This document shows, piece by piece, positions 21,335 to 33,660 of a stretch of DNA of 64,000 nt. The notes under the pieces were generated by a model that searched no databases, was not told the origin of the DNA, and saw only the letters and a program-made list of their open reading frames with translations. Location of the stretch: assembly GCA_022539475.1 (NCBI GenBank), contig VCMS01000050.1, positions 79,906-143,905 of the forward strand, in the 5' to 3' direction. The stretch is from Gracilaria domingensis (lineage: Eukaryota; Rhodophyta; Florideophyceae; Gracilariales; Gracilariaceae). Position 1 is the stretch's first letter. The number at the start of each line of letters is the position of its first letter. The position numbers were made by a program, and so were the translations under genes.

Positions 21335-23272
21335 TTAGCCATCGCCCTCATCCTGAGGAGGCATACCGCCGAGGCGTTGAGCTAAGGAGTCTGCTATAGC
21401 GGTGACGTCGCCAGAGGCTGCGCTTGCACCTAAGCCCGCGCCGCGGAGGAAGCGAGCGATAATCGCACCTTCGTTGACACCCGAAGGCGGGAGATGAGCT
21501 GCAGCAGCCGCAGCCGCAGGAGCCGGCTGAGCCGGAATCGGAACCGGTGTGGGTACTGGAATGGGATCCGGAGCGGGGGCGACGAAGTCAGCTGCCGAGG
21601 CGGAGCCGACAACCGGAGCAGGGCCGGCGTTCTCCCCTGCAGGGGTTGCGTCAACTTCTTCGATCATCTCGACCTCGTCGCCTCCCGTGTTCTCGGGCTG
21701 ATTGTCCACCATTGGATCTCCCCCGAGGCACTCTCGGTAATACTCATCAGAGTTCACGAACCCAGTTGGGTGATCGGCCGGCACGCGCCGGGGAGCAGAA
21801 CGGAGCTCACCCGCTTCCTCACCGGTAATCTCCCGATAATCCCGCGGGTCGAAGAAGACAAAATCGCCTACGTGAGCGGTATTTCTCTCCAGACCTGGGC
21901 CGTAACCATCCGAGTTTGGGGAATCACCACGACCACTCTGAGACAGAGGCACCTGGGTCCAGTCGACACTATCGATATAATCGAGAAGGCTCAGCACCTC
22001 GTCGTCGTTGGCGCGACCCCCGAGGTTGACTTCCAAGTCCAAATTTCTAATGGCCGCCCGCACGCCGGGAGGGATGAACCCCAGTCGACACTGGTCGTAT
22101 GCCTCAGCGAGGGTAAATGCCTCGGTGCGGACAGCTCACTCGGAGATGAAAACCGACCACAACCCAGTTCTGGGATCTGTGAGCAGGTATGACCCTAAGT
22201 AGGTTAATACCGGGGGTAGCTCGATGTAGCACCCCCGGCACGCTTCGAGGTAACTACACCACTCTGGCAGAGGTACATACCGACCCTGTCGGTGCGCAGC
22301 CGCGATATGGCGGATCTTCACGTTCTGATACGGAGCGAAGTACCCAAATTGGGATCGAGACTGCCTCTCATGACGGATGAGGTTCTGAGGGACGTTAGAC
22401 CGCGAACAGCGGGGGAGGTATCGAAACTCAGCCCGAAGAATCGGTCTTGTCCAGCACATAGCTTCCTGCCGTGCGACGGGCATTCCTGGCCAGGCGAAGG
22501 TTTCCAACTCCGCTAGGCGGTCGCAGTAACTAATTTCCCCGCGGGTGCGGTAAAACGCTACATGGTAGTCCATCCCTGGCGTGATCAGGAACTGGAAGGG
22601 CGCCCGGCCTTGCCGTTTGTAAGCCACCATGACAAAGTTGACATGGGCTTCTTCCCGGGATTTCCGGTTCTCTCGTGCAACCTGAAACACAGGAATCGCG
22701 ATGCGCGTACGCCAATCCCACGAAGTGGTCACCATTGCTGGGAGATCGCCTGGAAGGATGATGCGCTCGTCGCCATACTTAGTGATGAGGCTTTCGTTGA
22801 ACACCGCAGTCGGGTGGAACCATGGCGCGAGCCGGAGACGTCTCGCATGTCGCTGGTTTGCCTGGTTGATCCCTACAAGATAGTTGAAGGACGGCCAGAC
22901 CACACCTGGGTGAAACCCGAGAACGGGACCCGCGAGAGCGGCATGCTGTGCGGAGGATCCAGCGGCGTTGTTCGATTGCCACTCGGACGGGTCGGAGCCC
23001 TGTTAAGGGAGCAGTACGGAGCGGAATCCGGTGAAGCCCCCTTGGGGGAACGGTGGTTGGTTCGGAGGCTGGTTCGGTGGAACGCCACTCAGAGTGAGGT
23101 CTAGTTCCGGTGTCGGAGAAAAATTGACCGCAGGAGCGAGATCGCATTCGGTAATCTGAGGAGGGCTACCGCAGGAGCAGGGAGCACATCGTTGACGGAA
23201 GAAGGAGAACAATATACGGGAGGACCGGGGAGCGCCGCACTTATATCTCTTTTGCCCGACGCCGTCCTGCAC
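21335..23272 (-). pseudogene. Antisense reading frame of unknown function in the 3' part of unit 1
   Basis: On the strand opposite to gag-pol, one frame of about 646 codons runs from 23272 to 21335 with two internal stops: TAA at 23003-23005 and TGA at 22136-22138. The sequence across each stop is compositionally continuous (WSVFISE-stop-AVRTEAFTLAEAYDQCR), so it looks like a single broken gene. The middle third is basic/aromatic (ITPGMDYHVAFYRTRG), and the C-terminal third is acidic and then Pro/Ala-rich (PIPVPTPVPIPAQPAP). No upstream ATG is found in frame (the first codon is GTG), and a TATATAA-like box lies at about 23241-23247. I recognise no family. Antisense extra ORFs downstream of pol are known from some plant Ty3/gypsy lineages. 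Confidence 0.55.
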
Positions 23273-23295
23273 TCTTCGAGGTTTTACTGCTGCAC

Positions 23296-23308
23296 AAGGA
23301 GGGGAAGA
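23296..23308 (+). other. Polypurine tract, unit 1
   Basis: AAGGAGGGGAAGA lies directly before LTR 2, where the plus-strand primer for reverse transcription is expected. Confidence 0.85.
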
Positions 23309-24048
23309 TGTAGTGCAACGCTCATCTATGAGGAATTTCGCTGGACTTTGTCATAATTCCCGTTCACAGGTTTGCCTAGTACACACCAGTATATGACTAG
23401 TAGTAACTAGTGGATGCCATCGAGAAAGTTTGTACACGTGGCACAAGCTGGAGCTGATCGGAGGTTGGCCACTACACGTGGGCGTTTGCCGCAATTAGTG
23501 GGATGTTTATTTAATATTATTTATTAATTTTAGTGAGGACACTACTTAGTGCGACGGCGTCGCCGCCGTCGCACCAGTAAAGTGCCCCAACCAGGGTGAT
23601 CCGACTTCAAGGATCTTGGCTCTAGCCACTCTCGCCTTCGGCGGTGCACAACTTCTTATCGGAGGGACTCCCCGTTGTCACGGTGCGGCTATCCACCCTG
23701 CTTCCCCGCAGAACCCAACTTTGGGAGTGTTTCACCTAGGTTGTTTGTGTTCGACCCTGTATAGGGAATACCCCGGCGATACGCCGTACCTCTCTTATCC
23801 CTCTCTCTTTTCCCCTCTATTTTCCTTTCCCCACTCTGTGGTTTCGTCCGTCTTTCGCGGCTGCTACACTCACGCGAGAGTCACCCTTCCCTACTCAACT
23901 CTCAACGCCCCGTCTTGACGGTCTGGCACCGGTCTTACACCCGGATAGTCGCGCCAGTCCCGAGAGGCTCTGTTCACTGGGTTGCCTTCAGTAGAGGAAG
24001 ATCCCGAACATCTTCGTGGTCTTTCCTGCTTGCAGGCATTGCACTACA
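23309..24048 (+). repeat. LTR 2 (shared middle LTR, 740 bp)
   Basis: Same ends as LTR 1 (TGTAGTGCAA...TTGCACTACA). It matches LTR 3 in the outer parts and LTR 1 in the two central sites where LTR 3 differs, so it is a patchwork of the other two. Confidence 0.95.
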
Positions 24049-25884
24049 AAGTGGTCTCCCGAAGTAGAAGACAGGAAGTTTGACGCACTTTTGTGTACCC
24101 TCTTTGAGGTTGGTTTTCTTTTGGAAGTTCCCCTGTATCGGTTGGATTGGATACCGGTGTCTCGGGAGCCCTCCGATGCGGAGCCTGCGATCACCCGCAG
24201 TCGTTCCACCAACGGTAGTAATCCGACGGAAGGTCGGCCTCCTTCGAAAATACCAGTTCGCCCTGGATCGACCCTAGGTAACAGGCCGTCCTCGCGGACG
24301 TCTAACCCGCCCGCGCGCCGGACATTTTCTTTTTCACCGTTAATCCCTCCCACTGATGGGATTGCTCCGGCATGTTCCGTTGCCGAACCGACTCCTGCCG
24401 GGCAGGTCAAGGCTACCGCCGAAGCGCCTCAGTCCCGTCGGGAAAGGGTTGACAGTCCCCAGGGTACAACCCTGGAAGATGAGGTTCGCATGCTGCGAGC
24501 TGCTCACAATTACCTTATGGGATCCCATGAATCCCTCGCGGGAGAAGTCCGGACTCTCCGGGAAGAAGTTCGCACATTTCCTCTGAAGGATGTCGCAGAG
24601 GATCTCCGTATCCTACGGTCTGATGTCAACTCCGTGCTGGAATGCATTGGACGACCCGCTGCCTTCGTGAAAGGAATTGAGACCCGATTCAATCGGATTC
24701 GAAGCCGTCTGGAGACGTTGGAGAAGGCCGCTATAGCGGAACTTGCCACTCCCGCGGAGCCGGTTGAAGTGTTGCATCGCGACAAGAACACCGGTCGAGG
24801 CAAACCTCGCCGCAGGGGGCAGGTCAAGGAGGACAATCAGTACTCCGACTCGGACTCGAGTTCGTCAGAAGTCGCACCGGATGTTCCGGATGGTTCGGAT
24901 TCATCCGATTCCTTATCCGACAATGGTCGTACAGGGCACTCATCACGCTCTAAGCGGTCATCGGCCACCCAAGGTGTTGTTCGTATCCAGTTCAAAGGAC
25001 GGGAGCACTCCGGGCTGAAGGAGCTGAAGCCGACGAACCCGATGTATCCGAAGTTACTTTCATACCGGTACTACCGTTTGGAGGATTCCTCATTGGATCG
25101 CACACCCCATGGGACGGGTAAGGTGAAGGACTGCATCCGCCGTATGCAGCTCTCACTGCGTAACCAGACATTTTCTGGAGGCGACCCAGTCCTGGTGCTT
25201 GATTCGCTCGCCCGTTTTGTGGCGGAGGCCGATGTTCTCGGGATGAACGAAGACCAGGCCTACATTGCGTAACGGTACTTCTTACGGGGAGTGGACGAAG
25301 ACCAGTTCAAATCTGTAAGAGGGTCATCTCGTGCTTCCGAAGGAGGGGTTACGTGCTGGCCGGAAGCGATCCAGTACTTGCTGCACTCGTACGCCACCAA
25401 CGATGCAATCGGCACGGCCATCCTGGCAACCCGGGACACCCGTCAGAAGTCTGGAGAGGGGGAAACCGATTATTCGGTACGCCTGAACAAGGCTTTCCAT
25501 CGTTTTGGTAATGTCTACCCCGCAGGGGAACGTTGTACGATGTTCGTCGACGGCCGCGACTCGGCCATCAAGACCTTGGTCGCCCGCTATCGCAAGGATA
25601 AGCGGAAGATCACCTACTCACCCACGGTGAACTATGAAGCTTTGACTCCGGAGGAGAAGGAAACCGTCCGTATGAGGTCGTACTTGCGTGCAAAGACGGA
25701 CTTCTCTCACGCTGTCGCAGCACCACCGCCGCAGCGGAATGTCCAAGCACCACCTGTGCATCCAAACCTTCGGCCTGTTGCCGAGCCCCATACTGCTAAC
25801 GCGGGACCCGGCGGCCAGCGAACACAAACACTCGTCGCCGAGGAACCTGAGCAGCCGCCGGAGGCGGAAGTTCAAGGAAGCTGA
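24049..25884 (+). pseudogene. gag: Ty3/gypsy gag, unit 2, with the same internal TAA
   Basis: Near-identical to unit 1. The TAA is at 25270-25272. A few substitutions distinguish it, e.g. CACCG for CACGG near 24337, changing one Arg to Pro. The zinc-knuckle gap is the same. A primer-binding-like TGGTCTCCCGA is at 24052-24062. Confidence 0.85.
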
Positions 25885-26071
25885 ACGAGGGAGTCTCCCT
25901 TTCGGGAGAGGCGTCCTCAGATTGAGGCTGTTGACGCCCGAGGCGTCGTTGCCTCGCTCCCCGGTGAACGTTCTCTCGAGGAAAGACGCTGCAGACGCGG
26001 ATTCGGAGCACTTCAGTGTTCAGCTTCGACCGTGAATAAGGGTAAGGAATAACCAGATCCCGGACCGAATC

Positions 26072-28563
26072 ATGGTGATGGCCAAGCGAAACTATAAGGT
26101 GTACGCTGACCCTGGCTTGAGCCCCCAGTTTATGGTGCGTTACCTGAATGTACTAGACACAGGTGCAGGTCCAAACGTCATCTTGGAGTCCCTCCTCACA
26201 CCGCAATTGCGGGAACGTATCCGCCGCAGCATGCTTTCTGATGTCGCTGACGCGAATAACAACCCGTTAAAAACGGTGGGAAGAATCGACTTAGTCGTGC
26301 GTTTGGGAACTTTCGTGGTGAGGGTCGACTTCATCCTTTGTCGGTCATTGGCTGCCCCAGTCATTTTGGGTTGCGATTACTGCGACAGGTTTGTCGATGC
26401 AATCAGGCCCCGCCTCAGGCATGTAGAACTCGACGATGGTTCTTCGGTACCGATCGTTCGTCGTCCGCTGAAGCGGTCATCGCGGAAGCAAGTTCCACTC
26501 CCTGCTGCGCAGGTCCCGGCACCGGCGTCGCGCGAGTCTACCAAGCTCCGCGTCGCTTCGTCGATTCGCATTCGGCCTGAGTCCCAAGTAATGGTGTCAG
26601 TGAATTCCCGCCAGCACGGTCTTCGGGTTATTGAACCACTTACCTCGTTGTACGAGAACTGCCAACTCGCTGTTGCGAATGGTGTTGTGCAGATCACACC
26701 GGATACTCCGTTTCGGATACTCGTTGCCGATCTTGGCAGCAACCCCCAGTATCTGGTGAAGAACCAAGTCATTGGGCCTGTGACACTGCACCCACTCGCG
26801 ATGGTTCCGACGAAGATGACAGCTGCCGATGTCCTCGGACTAGTTACCTCCGAAGAGGACGTCCCTCCATCTGAGGAGGGGGAGGGAGCTGCAGTTCCTG
26901 CTGTTTTCGCGGGTACCAATACCGTCGTAACGGAGAAGAAACTGACTGACTCGGACACAAACCCTGTGTCAGGGACAGAAGAGCGTAAGCCCACGAGCTA
27001 CGACAAGGTTGACCCCTTGAAGACGCTCGAGAAACTTGATCTCGGTCATGTACCGGAGTCGCACCGTGAACATCTAAGAGACATGATACGGGAGTTTACC
27101 CCAATGTGGGATGGCTCTCTTGGAGAGATAAATGCAACGGAACACCGTATCGATTTGTTACCGAACACGCGTCCGGTTTCACAACCCCCTTATAGGGCAG
27201 GACCAAAAGCTCGGCAAGAAGAACAGTTCCATGGGGACAAGATGCTCCGCGCAGGTGTCATCGAACACGCTCAATCGCCGTGGGCATCCCCAATGGTACT
27301 GGGTCTCAAGGCCGACGGAACCTGGAGGTTCTGTGTCGACTATCGCCGGCTCAATGCCGTGACGGTAAGAGAAGCTTACCCAATCCCTCGTATGGACGAG
27401 TGTATCGATTCGCTCGGTGACGCTACCGTGTTCACGGCATTGGATGCCAATTGGGAATACTGGCAAGTCCCCGTCAGGGAGGAAGACCGCTATAAGACTG
27501 CGTTCGTGTGCTACTCGGGCTCCTACCTCTTCAACCGGGTGCCTTTTGGCCTAACCAACGCGCCCGCTACTTTTCAGCGTGCCATCGACATCTTGTTGAG
27601 CCGCTTCAAGTGGCGGACCTGTCTCGTCTACCTTGAAGACATCATCGTGTTTTCCAGTAATCTGGACGATCATCTCACCCATATCAGGAACGTGATGGCC
27701 ACTCTGCGTGATGCAGGAATAACACTCAAGTTGAGGAAGTGTGAAATCTTCACCGACACCATCAAGTATCTTGGACACATCATCCGTCCAGGACGGCTGA
27801 CGATCGAGGAAGCTCGTGTCAAGTCACTCGCCAAGTCGAAGGAACCGCGAACCCAAACGGAATTACACTCCTTCCTAGGGCTGGTCAACGTCTACAGACG
27901 GTTTGTACGGAACTTTTCGGATCCCTTTAACGCTCTCATGCGAAAGGTTCAGCCACCGAAACTGGACCCCTTCACGCCCGCACAAGCGGAAGTATTCAAC
28001 GCCTTGAAGAAGGGTGTTACATCAGCACCTATTCTATCGTTACCAAAACCGAGATTGCCGTTCTCCGTGGACACGGACTCGAGCTACTACCAAGTAGACT
28101 GTGCGCTGTTACAAACCACTCTTGAGGGAGAATGGAAACCCATAGGGTACTGGTCACGTTCGCTGAACGTTCATGAACGGAACAACTCCTTTCGGAAAAA
28201 GAGTGCCTTGCAGTCGTATGGGCATTATCCACCCTCCGTCTCTATCTGATAGGTGTGCACTTCACCGTGTAAACGAATCATTACTCGTTGTGGTGGTTGA
28301 TGAATATCTCTGACCCATCAGGTCGCCTTATGCGGTGGAGGCTGCGCCTAGCGGAATTCGACTTCGACGTCGTATACAGAAAAGGGACCCTGAACACCCA
28401 GGCGGACGCGCTGTTACGCTTACCCACGAATGGGGAAACTCTGGTCGTGGAGGTCGATGATATTCCTTGCTTCGTCGTCGACAATGATGAACCGGAACCC
28501 CTGGAGTGGCGGCTTGACGACTGGCTAGATGACTGGGACGATATGGACGCTGAGTTTGATTAA
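26072..28563 (+). pseudogene. pol: Ty3/gypsy pol part 1, unit 2: protease, RT, RNase H
   Basis: The domains and lesions are those of unit 1: YLED at 27629-27640, a frameshift near 28188-28192, and TAA at 28270-28272 and 28561-28563. Differences from unit 1 include Ile/Val-to-Leu and Arg-to-His changes in the protease-linker region and Ser-to-Thr in RT (DRYKTAF). All are single-base. Confidence 0.92.
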
Positions 28564-29852
28564 CTCCTTGTTGCAGGCAAAGCCGAGGCTGTAAAGCCCC
28601 TACCGGGAAATTTGGTACCAGTATCACCGGAAGAAATGATCCGAGGACAACATGGAGACCCGTTCTGCATCACGATCTGTGCCCGACTTAACGGTGGAGC
28701 CACCTTCCCAGTCGAGGTCAAAAACATCGGTTACCTTGTAAAGACAGTCGAGTCACACCCACAAGTTGTGGTACCACACCCCTTGCAGACGAGGATCCTA
28801 CACTTTTCGCATTACGCAAAGTTAGGTGGTCACGCAGGTGGAAGAAAGTTGTACCTCACCTCGAGGAGAGATTTCTACTGGCCCGCCATGGCGGTGGATT
28901 GTTACGCTACGGTACGCTTCTGTGCCGATTGCGCGAGAAATCGCGTGAAACTCCGAAAGAATTCGAAGAAAGTGAAACTATTCCCTGCTAGGGTGTCGCT
29001 TGAATTGGTGGCAATCGGTATTCTCGGACCATTTATTACCACTCGGAGAGGAAATAAGTTCCTTCTCGTTATCAGGATCGGTTCTTGAAACTGTTTCTGA
29101 CAGTACCTCTAAAGAGGATCACCACGTTCACAGTCGCGCAGGCGTTCGGCACGCACTGGATCTTCGTGTACGGTCCTCCTGTGGAGTTGTTATCCGATAA
29201 CGGAAACCAATTCGCATCCCGGTTCTCCCAGGATGTATGTCGCATCATGGACGGGGAGAACCTCTTCACGAGCACTTACCATCCCCAATGTAATGGGCAA
29301 GTTGAAGGGTACAACCGTACGATGCTGGCATATCTTCCTTCTTACGTTGCTGACCACCCAAAAACCTGGGACGTATACACCGACGCGTGAACCTTTGCGT
29401 ACAACACGCAGGTACACAAGACTACTGGTGTTTCCCCATTCGAACTGGTTTTGTCACGGACACCCCCGCCATTGGGGTTAGGATCGCAAGCTACCTTGTG
29501 CAATTTTTCATCTGTGGGTGATTATCGTTAACAATGGAAGGCTTCGCTAACGAAGTCAGTATCGGCTGCCCGGAAATCGATGGCGAAATCCCAAGCAGCT
29601 TACAAGCGTGATTTTGATGCTCGCTTGCGAGGAAGAACCCCCGAACCACTTACTGCGGGCAACCATGTCTTCGTACGGAAGGAATACTACAACTCTGAGA
29701 AGGGCAAACGTCATAAGCTCTCGCCTGTGGTGGATGGACCTTATAAGGTAATCTCGGTCGCACAGGCAACTGTGGTGGTCGAGAGCGCTGACGCGCATGA
29801 ACGGATCTCGTGCGACCGCGTGGTATTGACCCCTCCACCCTCGTCTGAGGTT
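28564..29852 (+). pseudogene. pol: Ty3/gypsy pol part 2, unit 2: integrase
   Basis: Carries the same first-Asp-to-Gly change (GGT at 29017-29019), frameshift near 29077, TGA at 29388-29390 and TAA at 29529-29531 as unit 1. Confidence 0.9.
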
Positions 29853-31296
29853 GCCCCGACTGGTACAGAGCCCATGTCTACGGAGTCAGAAACGCCGGTA
29901 ACACCGGAAACAAATGTGGTGACAAGACCCTCCGTCCGGCCCCACCCCCACCGAGGCCTTACAGACCTCCCGATAGAGTCGGCCCCTCCGACTGTGTCCG
30001 AAAATGATCGCCAACATGGCACCCCGTTTCTGTCCCAGCGCTGGGTTCACCTCCCCGCGATGCGGGACATTAAAGTACTCACCACGCCGCTCCATTTAAG
30101 GAGGGGGAGGAGGGTATCAGGTCTGCTGAGAGTTCCTTGCCGACGTCGCGTCGTGAGGACAACCGTGAAGCACGGACTGTACGGAGCTCTCTGGATGTTC
30201 CGGCCTGTGGGCGGGCTTCGCCTCCGCAACGCATGCTCACTCGCCAGACACACAGCTGCGTTGCCGGGAAGTCTACACTGTCGCCAGATAAGAACACTCA
30301 CGCAGAAGCGGATTCGGTTAAGTCAACAGAGCCTCGTGGCCTACCAGCCGCGCTGGGCGAAGCGAAGTCGAAGGATGCCGTCGGCACTAAGCCGAAGACG
30401 TCGGAAGGAAGCCCCACTGGGGTAAGCGCAGCGACATCGCGGCCCACCGCGCAACGCGACGCAGAACAACCAGAAAGCTTGGGAAATACTGCGGAGCAGG
30501 CACGAGTTGAGGGAAGAAAAGAACCGAGTGACTCGGCAGAAACCAGGAGTACAGCCGTGGGAATGCCGAACACTCCGGGAAGAGTTCACGTCATGGACGG
30601 TACAGCACCAAATACTGGAAAGAAAATGTCCGCGCAAGTGCAGCCGCACGCCGAGATCGCGAGATCGGAGCCCGCCGGCGGTGCCGATAACCCCATTAAC
30701 CCGGAAGTAACCGTTCAGAACGGAAATTCGAGCAACGAATCTCAAGGGCCAACTGCGCAGCCGCTGGAGGACACCTGTAGCAGGGCGGCGGTTCTCCCGA
30801 GGGAGCTTGACAGCCAACCGTCGCTACGATCACGTGCACGCACGGTTGTAAAGCCACCCGAGGTGGAGCCTCCCGCCGCAAGCGGTGAGCACGCAGCTCC
30901 GCCAACACCGCCGAAGCGGAAGGACACACGCCGGCTGGCGGTACGCAACGACTTTCCGAACGCTCCTCCCAGGAGGAAACTTGCGACGCAAAGCCAGGGG
31001 CGCGCTGTTACCCCGTCACGGGAACAGTTACCCCGCAAGGGTTGTCGACCGATGAAATAACCATAACACGGCAAGGCCGGCAGGTATACGTTCAAGAGTA
31101 CATCGTCGACCGAATAATTGGCCACACCTGGGACCAGGATGGCATTTTACAATACCACGTCCGCTGGTACGGCTATGGACCATCGTGGAATACTGACGAA
31201 CCCATCGAGCACCTACCGCGCTCGAAGGCCCTACGGTACCACCGCAACGCGGGAACGGCCACACCAGCGACGCTGGACAACGCCCAAGTGGGATAA
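29853..31296 (+). pseudogene. Integrase linker and chromodomain, unit 2
   Basis: As in unit 1, with one visible amino-acid change after the chromodomain (SKALRYH for SKALQYH). The frameshifts in the linker are shared. Confidence 0.85.
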
Positions 31297-31686
31297 GGTT
31301 GCGTAGCAACGGACGGATAACATGTTGGTAACACACGTCGTGCGACGGGAATTGACCCCATACCACCTTGGTGGGATGTCCGCCGCATTGACGGTTCAAC
31401 CGGCTCGCGCCGTGTAAACACCGATTTTCGGAACGAAGGCTCATGCCTGAGGGTTTTTCGTCCAGCTCGCTGGTAAGGGCATTACGGCCACACCATGAGC
31501 ATGGTTTTTCCCCTCGGGAGGGTGCGTTTTTCGCAGCGCATCGCATCGCGTTAGTCGCTGTGCGGGAAAAGAAAGAAGACACCGTCGAAGACGTGTATGA
31601 AGCAAAGGATCATTTATCTCAAAGCTATACTACTGTGAGCAGGTAATTACCCACGCATGGGAAAGCTCGGCTGCGAATTTCTGGCG

Positions 31687-33624
31687 TTAGCCATCGCCCT
31701 CATCCTGAGGAGGCATACCGCCGAGGCGTTGAGCTAAGGAGTCTGCTATAGCGGTGACGTCGCCAGAGGCTGCGCTTGCACCTAAGCCCGCGCCGCGGAG
31801 GAAGCGAGCGATAATCGCACCTTCGTTGACACCCGAAGGCGGGAGATGAGCTGCAGCAGCCGCAGCCGCAGGAGCCGGCTGAGCCGGAATCGGAACCGGT
31901 GTGGGTACTGGAATGGGAACCGGAGCGGGGGCGACGAAGTCAGCTGCCGAGGCGGAGCCGACAACCGAAGCAGGGCCGGCGTTCTCCCCTGCAGGGGTTG
32001 CGTCAACTTCTTCGATCATCTCGACCTCGTCGCCTCCCGTGTTCTCGGGCTGATTGTCCACCATTGGATCTCCCCCGAGGCACTCTCGGTAATACTCATC
32101 AGAGTTCACGAACCCAGTTGGGTGATCGGCCGGCACGCGCCGGGGAGCAGAACGGAGCTCACCCGCTTCCTCACCGGTAATCTCCCGATAATCCCGCGGG
32201 TCGAAGAAGACAAAATCGCCTACGTGAGCGGTATTTCTCTCCAGACCTGGGCCGTAACCATCCGAGTTTGGGGAATCACCACGACCACTCTGAGACAGAG
32301 GCACCTGGGCCCAGTCGACACTATCGATATAATCGAGAAGGCTCAGCACCTCGTCGTCGTTGGCGCGACCCCCGAGGTTGACTTCCAAGTCCAAATTTCT
32401 AATGGCCGCCCGCACGCCGGGAGGGATGAACCCCAGTCGACACTGGTCGTATGCCTCAGCGAGGGTAAATGCCTCGGTGCGGACAGCTCACTCGGAGATG
32501 AAAACCGACCACAACCCAGTTCTGGGATCTGTGAGCAGGTATGACCCTAAGTAGGTTAATACCGGGGGTAGCTCGATGTAGCACCCCCGGCACGCTTCGA
32601 GGTAACTACACCACTCTGGCAGAGGTACATACCGACCCTGTCGGTGCGCAGCCGCGATATGGCGGATCTTCACGTTCTGATACGGAGCGAAGTACCCAAA
32701 TTGGGATCGAGACTGCCTCTCATGACGGATGAGGTTCTGAGGGACGTTAGACCGCGAACAGCGGGGGAGGTATCGAAACTCAGCCCGAAGAATCGGTCTT
32801 GTCCAGCACATAGCTTCCTGCCGTGCGACGGGCATTCCTGGCCAGGCGAAGGTTTCCAACTCCGCTAGGCGGTCGCAGTAACTAATTTCCCCGCGGGTGC
32901 GGTAAAACGCTACATGGTAGTCCATCCCTGGCGTGATCAGGAACTGGAAGGGCGCCCGGCCTTGCCGTTTGTAAGCCACCATGACAAAGTTGACATGGGC
33001 TTCTTCCCGGGATTTCCGGTTCTCTCGTGCAACCTGAAACACAGGAATCGCGATGCGCGTACGCCAATCCCACGAAGTGGTCACCATTGCTGGGAGATCG
33101 CCTGGAAGGATGATGCGCTCGTCGCCATACTTAGTGATGAGGCTTTCGTTGAACACCGCAGTCGGATGGAACCATGGCGCGAGCCGGAGACGTCTCGCAT
33201 GTCGCTGGTTTGCCTGGTTGATCCCTACAAGATAGTTGAAGGACGGCCAGACCACACCTGGGTGAAACCCGAGAACGGGACCCGCGAGAGCGGCATGCTG
33301 TGCGGAGGATCCAGCGGCGTTGTTCGATTGCCACTCGGACGGGTCGGAGCCCTGTTAAGGGAGCAGTACGGAGCGGAATCCGGTGAAGCCCCCTTGGGGG
33401 AACGGTGGTTGGTTCGGAGGCTGGTTCGGTGGAACGCCACTCAGAGTGAGGTCTAGTTCCGGTGTCGGAGAAAAATTGACCGCAGGAGCGAGATCGCATT
33501 CGGTAATCTGAGGAGGGCTACCGCAGGAGCAGGGAGCACATCGTTGACGGAAGAAGGAGAACAATATACGGGAGGACCGGGGAGCGCCGCACTTATATCT
33601 CTTTTGCCCGACGCCGTCCTGCAC
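31687..33624 (-). pseudogene. Antisense reading frame, unit 2
   Basis: Same length as the unit 1 copy and the same two internal stops (TAA at 33355-33357, TGA at 32488-32490). Base differences from unit 1 give Thr-to-Ala, Pro-to-Ser and Asp-to-Val in the C-terminal acidic/proline part. No new stop or frameshift has been added. Confidence 0.55.
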
Positions 33625-33647
33625 TCTTCGAGGTTTTACTGCTGCAC

Positions 33648-33660
33648 AAGGAGGGGAAGA
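33648..33660 (+). other. Polypurine tract, unit 2
   Basis: AAGGAGGGGAAGA lies directly before LTR 3. Confidence 0.85.

Noticed and set aside
21494-22192. 232-codon plus-strand frame in the 3' part of the tandem element
   Set aside because: Arg/Ser-rich complement of the antisense gene. The minus frame is longer and has more protein-like composition, though strand choice is not proven.
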